This document shows positions 5,818-14,273 of a stretch of DNA of 20,416 bases, in pieces. The stretch lies in NCBI GenBank assembly GCA_027310735.1, contig DAIDAH010000015.1, positions 1 through 20,416 on the forward strand. Reading direction: 5' to 3'. The position numbers were made by a program, and so were the translations under genes. Below the pieces are notes generated by a model that worked only from the letters and a program-made list of their open reading frames with translations, searched no databases and was not told the DNA's origin. The stretch is from Methylotenera sp. (GTDB taxonomy: Bacteria > Pseudomonadota > Gammaproteobacteria > Burkholderiales > Methylophilaceae). Numbering within the stretch: the stretch's first letter is position 1; each line of letters begins with the position of its first letter.

Positions 5818-6681
5818 TTAACGTGATATTTCGGTGCGTAACATTTTGTAGATAGCCAATCTTTCTGGGGCTATTTTATTTGTGGCCATTGCTGCGGTAA
5901 TTGCACAGTCAGGTTCCTGCAGGTGTTTGCAATTATTAAATCTACATTTTCCTAGAAATGGTCTAAATTCAATATACGCGTGTTCAAGCTCATTAGTGCT
6001 GAGATGATGCAAGCCAAACTCTTGCAGGCCAGGGGAGTCGATCAGTTGGCTATGCTCATCAAGGTGATATAAATGGGCGGCGGTAGTGGTATGCTTTCCG
6101 CTGTCGAGTACATGGCTGACTTCTTGTGTACGCACTAACTCATCAGGCAACAATGAATTGATAATAGTCGATTTCCCCATGCCTGATTGGCCGACTAAAA
6201 TGCTAGCTTCACCTTGCAAGTAAGGTCTAAGAGTAGAGATGTTTTCTTTGGCTGAGAGCGGTAACACCTGATAGCCAAGTGTTGTATATAGCTCTAATTT
6301 CTTTTTAGCATCATCATTGTCGGCTAAGTCGCATTTGTTTAACACAATGAGTGCTTTAATATTAGCTGCTTCAGCCGCAATTAAGCAGCGGTTGAGTAGT
6401 GCCTCGTAAAAGCTGGGCTGGGTAGCTAATACAATAATGATTTGCGTGACATTAGCTGCGAGCATTTTGCTTTTAAATGCATTGCTACGGTAAAGCAGTG
6501 TTTTACGTGGCAGCGTAGTTTCAATCACGCCTTCATGTTTATCTGTTAGCTGTAAGGTAACGATGTCACCGCAGGCAAGATCCGTTTTTTTACCTCGCGT
6601 GACACAGCTGATGCGTTGTTTGCTATCCGATAATTCAACTTGAAAGCGTTTGCCGTAAGCTGCAACGATTGTGCCTTGCAG
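5818..6681 (-). CDS. rsgA: Ribosome small-subunit biogenesis GTPase RsgA
   Basis: RsgA (YjeQ) is a circularly permuted GTPase that helps late 30S maturation. From the CTG at 6681 the product is 287 aa, the normal family length. The OB-fold starts GTIVAAYGKR and includes CVTRGKKTDLACGDIV. The permuted G-motif order is visible: NKCD (115-118), GQSGMGKS (164-171), DSPG (215-218), then a zinc site Cys246, Cys251, His253, Cys259. The frame has no ATG, GTG or TTG between the cytochrome stop (6733-6735) and a GTG at 6528. Starting at 6528 would delete most of the OB-fold (236 aa). The true start is therefore probably CTG 6681 or ATT 6726 (the latter nine bases after an AGAG), perhaps coupled to the cytochrome gene. 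The coordinates given are my best guess. Confidence 0.85.
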   Translation of the reverse strand: MQGTIVAAYGKRFQVELSDSKQRISCVTRGKKTDLACGDIVTLQLTDKHEGVIETTLPRKTLLYRSNAFKSKMLAANVTQIIIVLATQPSFYEALLNRCLIAAEAANIKALIVLNKCDLADNDDAKKKLELYTTLGYQVLPLSAKENISTLRPYLQGEASILVGQSGMGKSTIINSLLPDELVRTQEVSHVLDSGKHTTTAAHLYHLDEHSQLIDSPGLQEFGLHHLSTNELEHAYIEFRPFLGKCRFNNCKHLQEPDCAITAAMATNKIAPERLAIYKMLRTEISR

Positions 6682-6732
6682 GTGGGTTGTGTTTTGGATG
6701 ATGTCCGAATCTTGAGCGTGTGAAATAGTGAG

Positions 6733-7041
6733 TTACTCTGTAAATTTATAGTAGGTTTTATTGAGGTAGCCAGCAACGTTCAACTCCTCATCTTCAAACC
6801 ATTTTAAGCCTATCATGGTATTGCAATTGCGCACTTGAGCTAGCAAGCCTTTAGATGTTTTAACTTTATTATGCTCACGCGTGTAAATGCCTGAGCCATC
6901 GCCTCCAAAGCTTGAAGCATGGCAACTAATACAGTTTTTTTCTACTAAAGCTTTACCTGCCGCAATGTCAGCACCTTTGAATGGTTCTGCATAGCTAAGA
7001 TTACAGATCACTAACAAACATCCTAATAGTAATGATTTCAT
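6733..7041 (-). CDS. Small periplasmic c-type cytochrome
   Basis: A 102-aa exported monohaem cytochrome c. A signal peptide (residues 1-18, hydrophobic core LLLGCLLVICNL, cleavage after SYA) precedes a class I fold with haem-binding CISCH at 37-41 and a likely axial Met76 (NCNTM), then the C-terminal helix (EDEELNVAGYLN). It probably transfers electrons in the periplasm; its partner is unknown. The ATG at 7041 has a strong AGGAG ten bases upstream. It lies 39 bases after the M48 peptidase gene and directly before the rsgA frame, so all three are likely one transcript. The reading frame of rsgA continues in phase from the same stop codon, which makes an upstream start for rsgA within this gene impossible without readthrough. 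Confidence 0.93.
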   Translation of the reverse strand: MKSLLLGCLLVICNLSYAEPFKGADIAAGKALVEKNCISCHASSFGGDGSGIYTREHNKVKTSKGLLAQVRNCNTMIGLKWFEDEELNVAGYLNKTYYKFTE

Positions 7042-7080
7042 AATAAATGACTCCTACCAGTGATTTAAATTGCTAAGTAA

Positions 7081-8343
7081 TTAGTGAGTATACGCCGCTA
7101 ACTTGGATATTCTAATGCTAGCCGGCGGATGTGAGTCATAAAAAGCCGAATGCAATGGATCTGGTGTCAGTGTAGAAGCGTTGTCACGGTATAATTTGAC
7201 CAGCGCCTCGACTAAATGTTTTGCATCGGCGTGTTTAGCCGCATAGCTATCTGCTTCGAATTCATTTTTACGTGAGTAGCTTGCCATAATCGGGCGCAGT
7301 AAAAATAAAAATACTGGGGATGCCAGTAAGAACAGCATGAGTGCCATGTAGTTGCTGATTTGCGTCACGCCAAGGCCAGAGTAAAACCAAGGTTGATTGA
7401 TGAGCCAGCCAAGTAATGCTAGGCCTGCAAAGCTCATGAAGAACAACAGTGCAATACGTTTAATCACATGATGATGTTTGAAGTGACCGAGTTCATGCGC
7501 TAAAACCGCCTCAATTTCATCTGCGTTTAATCTTTCAAGTAAGGTGTCGAAAAACACAACACGCTTTGATGCGCCAAAGCCCGTAAAGTAAGCGTTGCCA
7601 TGGCTACTACGTGAAGATCCATCCATCACAAAAAGTCCTTGAGATTTAAATCCGCATTTTGTCAGCAAGGTTTCAATACGCTGCTTTAGAACGTCATCTT
7701 GTAATGGCGAAAACTTGTTGAATAAAGGCGCGATGAATGTTGGGTAAACTGCCAGCATGATAAGATTAAATGCCGCCCATACTACCCATAAATAAAACCA
7801 CCAGTATTGGCCTGCACCCTGCATTAGCCATAATGCGGCAAACAAAATAGGTGCTCCCAATGCAATGCCTACAATGCTGTGTTTGATTAAATCGCTAAAA
7901 AACATAGCTGGGGTCATTTTATTGAAACCAAACTTTTCATCCACTACAAAAGTTTTGTAATAGTCGAAAGGCAGGTCTATCAGGCTGCTGACCAGTAGTG
8001 CGCTGCAAATCACCAGTGCACCACGGCTAATTTCTTGAGTTGATAGTAAATGACGCCAAATGTCATCTATCGCTTGTAGTCCGCCACCTAGTGTCAATAA
8101 TGCCAGCAACGCAGCTTGCGCTGTGGTTTCAATCACTACTAGTTTGGTCTTTGCTGTTGCATAATCAGCTGCTTTCTGATGAGCATCTAATGAAATGCTG
8201 CCATTAAATGCTGCTGGCACCTGATTGCGGTGCTGTTGCACGAATGAGATGTGTCTGCGACCAAGCCACATGCGAATGAGCGTGGTTGCAATTAGTAGTG
8301 TGACAAAGGTGCAAGTTAAAACTGATGTAGGTGCAAAAGACAT
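7081..8343 (-). CDS. M48 family (Ste24/CAAX protease-like) membrane metallopeptidase
   Basis: A 420-aa zinc peptidase of the inner membrane. The N-terminal M48_N-type region carries several transmembrane segments (about 8-26, 75-92, 108-124, 158-175, 182-204). The catalytic HELGH is at 283-287 and the ENxxxD-type third-ligand motif is E361-FEA-D365, as in Ste24p and its bacterial homologues. Two further hydrophobic segments (297-314, 330-349) lie between them. The length and the N-terminal domain distinguish it from the shorter stress protease HtpX. Bacterial substrates are not well known. The gene is followed by the cytochrome and rsgA. No clear SD precedes the ATG at 8343. It is divergent from orn, a neighbourhood I recall from other betaproteobacteria. 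Confidence 0.93.
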   Translation of the reverse strand: MSFAPTSVLTCTFVTLLIATTLIRMWLGRRHISFVQQHRNQVPAAFNGSISLDAHQKAADYATAKTKLVVIETTAQAALLALLTLGGGLQAIDDIWRHLLSTQEISRGALVICSALLVSSLIDLPFDYYKTFVVDEKFGFNKMTPAMFFSDLIKHSIVGIALGAPILFAALWLMQGAGQYWWFYLWVVWAAFNLIMLAVYPTFIAPLFNKFSPLQDDVLKQRIETLLTKCGFKSQGLFVMDGSSRSSHGNAYFTGFGASKRVVFFDTLLERLNADEIEAVLAHELGHFKHHHVIKRIALLFFMSFAGLALLGWLINQPWFYSGLGVTQISNYMALMLFLLASPVFLFLLRPIMASYSRKNEFEADSYAAKHADAKHLVEALVKLYRDNASTLTPDPLHSAFYDSHPPASIRISKLAAYTH

Positions 8344-8453
8344 GATTTATTTAGTCAGTAAGTGAATTAAGTTAATATGTTGGTATTGTGAAGCATTTGG
8401 TTGAGATTGGTTCACCAATTGCGTTTATAAATTTAATTTTAATGGAAATCAAG

Positions 8454-9050
8454 ATGGCGGATCTAAGTAATAGCACTAATTCAAACAATAACATTGATGT
8501 AACTAGCAAGAGCCATCCAAATAATTTAATCTGGCTTGATATGGAAATGAGTGGCTTATTGCCTGACTCAGACCGTATTTTAGAACTTGCTGTTGTAGTG
8601 ACAGATGCTGAGTTGAATGTTTTAGCTGAATCTCCAGTATTTGTGGTGCACCAAAGTGATGAAGTGCTGGATGGAATGGATGCATGGAATAAGGGTGCGC
8701 ATGGTCGCTCTGGCTTGATTGAAAAAGTGAAGGCATCAACGCTCAGTGAGGATGATGCCAGCGCGCAAATGATTGCCTTTCTGAAAGAGTTTGTGCCAGC
8801 AGGTAAATCGCCAATGTGTGGAAACTCCATCTGTCAGGACAGGCGTTTTATGGCGCGTTATATGCCAACTTTAGAAGCTTATTTCCACTATAGAAACTTG
8901 GATGTCAGTGTGTTTAAAGAGTTAGCACGCCGCTGGAAACCTGAAATTTACGCAGGCTTCAAAAAAGCTGGTAAACATGAGGCGTTGGCTGATATTTACG
9001 AGTCTATTGATGAGCTTAAGTATTATCGTGAGCATTTTATTGTTAAGTGA
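8454..9050 (+). CDS. orn: Oligoribonuclease (DEDDh 3'-5' exoribonuclease)
   Basis: Orn degrades RNA dinucleotides and short oligos, the last step of mRNA decay, and also clears pGpG from c-di-GMP turnover. The DEDDh residues are visible: D29 and E31 in LIWLDMEMSG, the central region with GNSICQDRRF, and HEALAD (H and D) near the end; AYFHYRNLDVS and LARRWKPEI are family hallmarks. From the ATG at 8454 the protein has 198 aa, with about 20 low-complexity Ser/Asn residues ahead of the conserved core. The start is uncertain: in-frame alternatives are ATG 8442 and GTG 8388. I prefer 8454 because a GGA lies seven bases upstream. Its presence beside a PilZ gene within 4 kb is probably coincidental. 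Confidence 0.95.
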   Translation: MADLSNSTNSNNNIDVTSKSHPNNLIWLDMEMSGLLPDSDRILELAVVVTDAELNVLAESPVFVVHQSDEVLDGMDAWNKGAHGRSGLIEKVKASTLSEDDASAQMIAFLKEFVPAGKSPMCGNSICQDRRFMARYMPTLEAYFHYRNLDVSVFKELARRWKPEIYAGFKKAGKHEALADIYESIDELKYYREHFIVK

Positions 9051-9095
9051 TTTAAGCATTCGGTAGTATTTGATTGCCGTGTAGTGATATAAGTA

Positions 9096-9126
9096 AAAAA
9101 AGAGGGCGCTTATTAAAGCGCCCTTT
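9096..9126. terminator. Bidirectional terminator between orn and glgA
   Basis: A perfect 9-bp stem AGGGCGCTT (9103-9111) with AAGCGCCCT (9116-9124) and loop ATTA. On the minus strand it is followed by a run of seven Ts (plus-strand As at 9096 onward), so it is the stronger terminator for glgA. On the plus strand only three Ts follow, a weaker stop for orn. Confidence 0.85.
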
Positions 9127-9223
9127 GAGTAGGAGAACCGGCTTTGGAGAAGCTAGTGATTAAAGTTAAGCACTTTTCATGCCAGATATCTTTTTTATTA
9201 ATATTTTAGTTTTGTTGCAAAAT

Positions 9224-10681
9224 TTATTGCACTATATTTTTGTACAAAATTAGGTATTCTAAAGCGCTTTTATCCCAGCTTAAGTTCTGAGCCATGCCAT
9301 TTTTTTGGATTTGACGCCAGTTTTTCTCATTCCGATTAAACACATCTAAAGCGCGTTGGATGCATGTTAGCAGACCTTCAGGCGATGTTTCATTCATTAC
9401 GAACCCTGTTGCAGTCTTGTTTCCAATACTGGCGGCATTGGTATCTGTCACAGAGTCTGCAAGGCCCCCTGTGGCGTTAACGATGGGTGGTGTGCCATAG
9501 GCTAAACCATACATTTGATTTAGTCCGCAAGGCTCAAAGCGCGATGGCATGACAAACATGTCGCAACCAGCCATGATGCGGTGTGAAAGGGGTTCGTTAT
9601 AACCAACCGTAATGCTTATCCGACCAGGATTACGTTCGGCTAAGTCTTGAAATGCCGCCTCTAAGGCTCTTTCACCACTACCTAGTATTGCAAATTGGCA
9701 GCCAATATCCAGCAGGCGCGGCATATTCGGTAGCAACATATCCAAGCCTTTTTGGTGAGTAAGCCTGCTCACTATGCCTAGTAGTGGTGCATTGCTTGCA
9801 CCAATATCAAGCCCCAACTCTTGCAGTAATGCTGTTTTTACCTTTTGTTTTCCTGAAAGTTTAGTTGCACTATAGTTTTTGCTAAGGTATGGGTCGGTTT
9901 CTGGATTCCATTCATTGGTATCAATACCATTTAATATACCTTTGATTTCATTCCCGCGTTTACTGAGTAAGCCTTCCAGTCCGAATCCAAATGCGGCAGT
10001 TTGAATTTCATGAGCATAACGAGGGCTGACAGTAGTGATTGCATCCGCATATACAATGCCTGCTTTAAGAAATGATAATTGGCCATGATACTCATAACCC
10101 TCTGAAGTAAAGCTTGTATGTGGTAGCGCTAATGTTGACAACCACTCTGGGGGGTAGCAGCCTTGGAAAGCCATATTGTGTATGCTGATGATGGACTTCG
10201 TGTGTGATTGTTCCACGAGTTTCATGTAAGCGGGTGTTAAACCGGTTTGCCAGTCATTGCAATGCACAATTTCTGGCAGCCAGTCATTCATAGGTGTTTG
10301 CGGACTACTTAAAATGGCGGCTACTTTTGATAGCACACCAAAGCGAGCAGGGTTGTCTAACCACTCCTGTCCATTTACATCGCTATATGGGCCGCCATCC
10401 CGCTCATACAGGCCTGCAGATTTAATCACCATGACTTTAATTTGTGTTTCTACAATCGTACCTAGCATGAGTTCTGCATGTTCAATCACTGGTAAATTGT
10501 TGAGTGTAGCTACAGGCTTTAAGTCGCTCAGTTGGCTCAATACTGCGGGGTATCCGGGGACTAGAATACGCACATCGATCCCAAGATGTTGCAAGGCTAA
10601 AGGCAAAGAACCACTTACATCTGCTAGGCCACCTGTTTTAATGAGAGGAAAAACTTCAGATGTAACAAATAAAACGCGCAA
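9224..10681 (-). CDS. glgA: Glycogen synthase (ADP-glucose, GT5 family)
   Basis: GlgA adds glucose from ADP-glucose to the non-reducing end of alpha-1,4-glucan. The 485-aa length is typical of bacterial GlgA. The N-terminal Rossmann domain starts MRVLFVTSEVFPLIKTGGLADV, with the ADP-glucose-binding KTGGLADV at 15-22. The C-terminal domain carries GIVSRLTHQKG and the EPCGLNQMYGLAYGTPPIV catalytic region followed by TGGLADSV. The start codon is TTG at 10681: it is the only one matching the family N-terminus, and an AAGAAGG lies six bases upstream on the minus strand. No other glg gene is in the window. The gene is divergent from crcB across only 80 bases, so their promoters must be close or overlapping. 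Confidence 0.96.
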   Translation of the reverse strand: MRVLFVTSEVFPLIKTGGLADVSGSLPLALQHLGIDVRILVPGYPAVLSQLSDLKPVATLNNLPVIEHAELMLGTIVETQIKVMVIKSAGLYERDGGPYSDVNGQEWLDNPARFGVLSKVAAILSSPQTPMNDWLPEIVHCNDWQTGLTPAYMKLVEQSHTKSIISIHNMAFQGCYPPEWLSTLALPHTSFTSEGYEYHGQLSFLKAGIVYADAITTVSPRYAHEIQTAAFGFGLEGLLSKRGNEIKGILNGIDTNEWNPETDPYLSKNYSATKLSGKQKVKTALLQELGLDIGASNAPLLGIVSRLTHQKGLDMLLPNMPRLLDIGCQFAILGSGERALEAAFQDLAERNPGRISITVGYNEPLSHRIMAGCDMFVMPSRFEPCGLNQMYGLAYGTPPIVNATGGLADSVTDTNAASIGNKTATGFVMNETSPEGLLTCIQRALDVFNRNEKNWRQIQKNGMAQNLSWDKSALEYLILYKNIVQ

Positions 10682-10761
10682 AATATACCTTCTTAACTAT
10701 GACGTTGATACATTATTATATTGTATATATTAATCGCATTAACATTGTTTCTGGAGTAAGT

Positions 10762-11145
10762 ATGGGTTTGAATGGGTTCTTGGCAATTGGGGTTGGTGCG
10801 GCCACAGGCGCATGGATGCGCTGGTGGTTGGGTTTAATGCTCAATGCGACTTTGCCAGCATTACCTTTGGGTACTTTAGCCGCGAACTTGATTGGTGGGT
10901 ACTTAATGGGGGTGTTTATGGGGCTATTTACCCTCACATCATCATTTGCACCTGAGATTCGGCTTTTCGTGATGACAGGCTTACTTGGTGGACTAACTAC
11001 TTTTTCTACTTTTTCTGCAGAAGCCGTTACGTTATTAACACGTGGACAATATGGTTGGGCTGCGACGCATGTATTAGTGCATGTGTTAGGCTCTTTGGTT
11101 ATGACAGGTTTGGGTTTACTAACGATTCAATTAATACGAGGTTAA
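10762..11145 (+). CDS. crcB: Fluoride exporter CrcB/FluC
   Basis: A 127-aa dual-topology fluoride channel that lowers cytoplasmic fluoride. Four hydrophobic segments are seen (about 4-24, 34-56, 66-92, 98-122). Family motifs are GTLAANLIGGYLMG (37-50, pore Asn42) and TGLLGGLTTFSTFSAE (72-87), which contains the phenylalanine-box residues. The ATG at 10762 has GGAG five bases upstream; a longer frame back to 10699 lacks an SD and runs through the promoter region. No fluoride riboswitch is visible in the short upstream gap. The stop is one base before the ATG of the DUF190 gene, so the two are translationally linked. Confidence 0.95.
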   Translation: MGLNGFLAIGVGAATGAWMRWWLGLMLNATLPALPLGTLAANLIGGYLMGVFMGLFTLTSSFAPEIRLFVMTGLLGGLTTFSTFSAEAVTLLTRGQYGWAATHVLVHVLGSLVMTGLGLLTIQLIRG

Positions 11146-11146
11146 T

Positions 11147-11473
11147 ATGATGCAAGGAACTTACCTGAAGTTATTTGTACCAGAAGAGTTAAGGCTTCAT
11201 GGCGATTTGCTCTATGAGTGGATTCTGAATCAAGCAGAAACTATTGGCATTCCTGGTGGAACAGCAGTGCGTGCTATGGCTGGTTTTGGTCGACACGGTC
11301 ATTTGCATGAGCAGCATTTTTTTGAGCTGGCTGGAGAGTTGCCAATTATCCTCGATTTTTTTGGTTCAGATGAGCTTATAGTCCAGTTGTTAGCGCTGCT
11401 TGAGAAAGAGAATAGGTCATTGTTTTACATTAAGTTTCCTGCTGAAGCTGGGCTGATAAAGCCACATTCATAA
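11147..11473 (+). CDS. DUF190 family protein (PII-like fold), partner of CrcB
   Basis: A 108-aa cytosolic protein of the DUF190 family, known to adopt a PII-like ferredoxin fold. Matching features are the opening YLKLFVPEELRLHGDLLYEWIL, the GIPGGTAVRAMAGFGRHG region (about 34-51) and the late LPIILDFFGSDE. The family is very often encoded next to crcB and is presumed to help or sense in fluoride resistance; the mechanism is not established. The GAGG of the crcB 3' end acts as its SD. Two ATGs in tandem (11147, 11150) leave the exact start open by one residue. Confidence 0.93.
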   Translation: MMQGTYLKLFVPEELRLHGDLLYEWILNQAETIGIPGGTAVRAMAGFGRHGHLHEQHFFELAGELPIILDFFGSDELIVQLLALLEKENRSLFYIKFPAEAGLIKPHS

Positions 11474-11547
11474 CGTCATTTCCATAAAACTGAGTGACAA
11501 GTTGTGATTACGATTTAAATATACGTGATATAAATTGCAAGCATAAA

Positions 11548-11575
11548 AAAGCCCTGATGAATCAGGGCTTTTTAT
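11548..11575. terminator. Bidirectional terminator between DUF190 and rne
   Basis: GCCCTGA (11551-11557) pairs with TCAGGGC (11562-11568) around TGAA, extended outward by A-T pairs. A run of six As precedes the stem and five Ts follow, so it can stop transcription from both sides: crcB-DUF190 on plus and rne on minus. Confidence 0.92.
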
Positions 11576-11605
11576 TAAATAGCTAATTTAGCTTAATCGC
11601 TAATA

Positions 11606-14257
11606 TTAGTTATTTTGCGTTTCTACCATCACTAAAGGTTCTGAACTTCCTTCATCTTTAGCTTTCTTTTGCCAAGCGGCAGTCTTGCGCGGCGCCTTTG
11701 GTGCTGGAGATTCTGCTACTGGGGCTACTTTTGGTGCATCAGCTTTTGTTTCAACCAGTTGTAATCCCACTGTAGCTAAGTCAACTGGTTTAGCTTCAGC
11801 TTTAGGTTTACGAGCACGGGTAGGGCGCTTGTTTTCAGCTTTAGCAGGAGCTTCGCTTGATTCAGTAGCACTAGGTACTTGTGAAGCAGTTGCACTTTCC
11901 ACAGTAACTTCTTTGCTCGGTGCAGGCGCTTTTATTGCTTTTGGCTTTCTGCCTTCATTTTTAGCTTTAACAGGCTTAGTCTCTACTGCTTTCTCAATGT
12001 TTGCTGGTGCAGTTTCTACCACTTGATCAACAGTTTTGATCGGTTCAGCTTCAACCACGACCGGTGTAACGATTACCGTTTCAACCACAACGCTTGATTG
12101 ACTAGCAATGATCTCATCATTTGGAACAAATGGGCGATTGGTGTCACGTGCTATATTCTCATCACGGCGACCACGACGATTGTTACGATTGCGACGACCA
12201 GTGCGTTCTGTACGCGGCTCAGTAGCAACATCTGTAGCAGGTGTTGTTGCTGTGGCGGAAGTGTTTACCTGTTGAGTATTGCGCTGTGGCTCATTGCGTG
12301 GCTGTTCGTTACGTGGTGCTTGAGGTTTTTGTTGGCGTTGTTCCTGAGGTTTTGTATTTGCAGGGCGAACTTCTTGACCTTTAGCTTCGTTGTTACGATT
12401 TTGGCGGTCTTGATTACCATCGGTGCGCTCACTCTTGTTGCGCTCATTACGATTGCGATTGTTACGGTTGCGATTGCGGTTGTTGTCGCGACGCATTTCC
12501 TCAGATTTTGTAGCGTCTGATTTTTTTGTTTCAGCTTTTTGTGCTTCACTTTCTGAAGACGAGCCAGTGAAGAAGTTCTTGATACGTGTAAATAATGACA
12601 ATTTGGCAGTAGGAGCTGTTTCCGCGCTTGCTTTCTCAGCAACAATCGGCGCCGGTGCAGCAGGCGTGATGCCCTTTACTGCGGCTACAGGTCTAGTTGC
12701 TTTGGCTTCTTCTGCGGCATTAGGTGTGTATGTAACTTCTGTTGGCAATTCCACCATTTTATAGCTGGCACGGCTTGTTTCTTCGCTCACATCATCATGC
12801 TTAATGCGCATGATGTTGTAGTTAGGCGTTTCAAGGTGAATGTTAGGAATTAACACAACCTCAACACCCATGCGCTGTTCGATTTTATGGATGTCTGCAC
12901 GTTTTTCATTAAGCAGGAATGTAGCTACTTCAACTGGCAACTGCACTTGAATAACAGCACTATTTTCTTTCATTGCATCTTCTTGTGTGATGCGTAAAAT
13001 GTGTAGGGCAGTAGACTCAATACCTCGGATATGGCCAGTGCCATGACAGCGTGGGCAAGGAATATGGTTGGTTTCACCCAAGCTTGGACGCAAACGTTGA
13101 CGTGACAATTCAAGTAAGCCAAAACGTGAGATCTTGCCAGTTTGTACACGTGCGCGATCTGCATGCAAGGCGTCACGCAAGGCATTTTCAACTTCACGTT
13201 GATTGCGTTGGCTTTCCATGTCGATAAAATCGATTACTACCAAACCGCCTAAGTCGCGTAAACGTAATTGGCGTGCGACCTCTTCAGCCGCCTCAATGTT
13301 GGTGTTGAAAGCTGTATGTTCGATGTCGCTGCCGCGTGTTGCTCGACCTGAGTTGACGTCAACAGAAACCAACGCCTCCGTATGGTCAATCACAATGGCG
13401 CCACCAGAAGGCAAGCGCACTTCACGTGCGAAAGCAGATTCAATTTGGTGCTCAATTTGAAAGCGAGTGAATAGCGGAATTTCATCCTGATACAGTTTTA
13501 CACGTGCTACGTTGCCTGGCATGACGTGGTTCATGAACTGAACGGCTTGCTCATGGATGTCTGGTGTATCGATTAAAATTTCACCAATATCAGAGCTAAA
13601 GTAATCGCGAATTGCGCGGATGACCAAACTGCCTTCTTGATAGATCAGGTAAGCGCCAGCTTGCATTGCAGATGCGCCATCAATGGCTGTCCACAATTGT
13701 GTCAGGTAGTTTAAGTCCCACTGTAGCTCTTCTGCATTGCGGCCAATACCAGCTGTACGGGCAATAATGCTCATGCCTTTTGGTACTTCGAGTTGCGCTA
13801 AAACATCGCGCAATTCATCGCGATCCTCACCTTCAATGCGGCGAGATACGCCACCACCACGAGGGTTGTTTGGCATTAATACCAAATAACGGCCAGCTAA
13901 CGAGATGAATGTTGTAAGAGCTGCCCCTTTGTTGCCGCGCTCGTCTTTGTCGACTTGCACGATGAGTTCTTGACCTTCTTTTAAGGCATCTTGAATGCGA
14001 GACTTACCATCTGCGCCTTCTTTGTAATAGCTACGAGCTACTTCTTTAAATGGTAAGAAGCCGTGTCTATCCATGCCGTAATCGACAAAGGCTGCTTCTA
14101 GGGAGGGTTCGATGCGGGTGATAACACCTTTGTAGATATTGCTTTTGCGCTGTTCTTTACCAGCGTGTTCAATGTCTAAATCGATGAGTTTCTGACCATC
14201 AACAATCGCAACGCGTAATTCTTCTGACTGCGTTGCATTAAATAACATGCGTTTCAT
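11606..14257 (-). CDS. rne: Ribonuclease E
   Basis: The essential endoribonuclease that starts mRNA decay, matures rRNA and tRNA and scaffolds the degradosome. The 883-aa product has an S1 RNA-binding domain (about 38-120), a 5'-sensor region, the DNase I-like catalytic core with Asp300 (VDVNSG) and Asp343 (VVIDFIDM), and the Zn-link CPRC (401-404) that ties the dimers. After about residue 530 the protein is predicted disordered: an Arg/Asn-rich block (about 588-630), then long Ala/Lys/Pro/Glu-rich stretches, the expected scaffold and RNA-binding tail. The tail length distinguishes it from RNase G. The ATG has AGGAG five bases upstream. A long structured leader precedes it (see 14274-14385 and 14495-14571), consistent with the autoregulation known in E. 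coli. Divergent from rluC, as in E. coli. Confidence 0.97.
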   Translation of the reverse strand: MKRMLFNATQSEELRVAIVDGQKLIDLDIEHAGKEQRKSNIYKGVITRIEPSLEAAFVDYGMDRHGFLPFKEVARSYYKEGADGKSRIQDALKEGQELIVQVDKDERGNKGAALTTFISLAGRYLVLMPNNPRGGGVSRRIEGEDRDELRDVLAQLEVPKGMSIIARTAGIGRNAEELQWDLNYLTQLWTAIDGASAMQAGAYLIYQEGSLVIRAIRDYFSSDIGEILIDTPDIHEQAVQFMNHVMPGNVARVKLYQDEIPLFTRFQIEHQIESAFAREVRLPSGGAIVIDHTEALVSVDVNSGRATRGSDIEHTAFNTNIEAAEEVARQLRLRDLGGLVVIDFIDMESQRNQREVENALRDALHADRARVQTGKISRFGLLELSRQRLRPSLGETNHIPCPRCHGTGHIRGIESTALHILRITQEDAMKENSAVIQVQLPVEVATFLLNEKRADIHKIEQRMGVEVVLIPNIHLETPNYNIMRIKHDDVSEETSRASYKMVELPTEVTYTPNAAEEAKATRPVAAVKGITPAAPAPIVAEKASAETAPTAKLSLFTRIKNFFTGSSSESEAQKAETKKSDATKSEEMRRDNNRNRNRNNRNRNERNKSERTDGNQDRQNRNNEAKGQEVRPANTKPQEQRQQKPQAPRNEQPRNEPQRNTQQVNTSATATTPATDVATEPRTERTGRRNRNNRRGRRDENIARDTNRPFVPNDEIIASQSSVVVETVIVTPVVVEAEPIKTVDQVVETAPANIEKAVETKPVKAKNEGRKPKAIKAPAPSKEVTVESATASQVPSATESSEAPAKAENKRPTRARKPKAEAKPVDLATVGLQLVETKADAPKVAPVAESPAPKAPRKTAAWQKKAKDEGSSEPLVMVETQNN

Positions 14258-14273
14258 ATGTGCTCCTGCGCTG

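Noticed and set aside
6546..6776. 76-codon minus-strand frame beginning inside the cytochrome gene, as an N-terminal piece of rsgA
   Set aside because: Its residues do not match RsgA; the OB-fold is encoded in the rsgA frame itself, so no frameshift is needed.
6998..7041. LLGC near the cytochrome N-terminus as a lipobox
   Set aside because: It lies at residues 5-8, too early for a lipoprotein signal; a normal cleavage site after SYA fits better.
10682..10761. Fluoride (crcB) riboswitch upstream of crcB
   Set aside because: The gap is only 80 bases and AT-rich, without the conserved riboswitch core.
11685..13460. Several plus- and minus-strand frames of 75-140 codons inside rne
   Set aside because: They are antisense or out-of-frame shadows of the rne coding sequence, enlarged by its repetitive tail.
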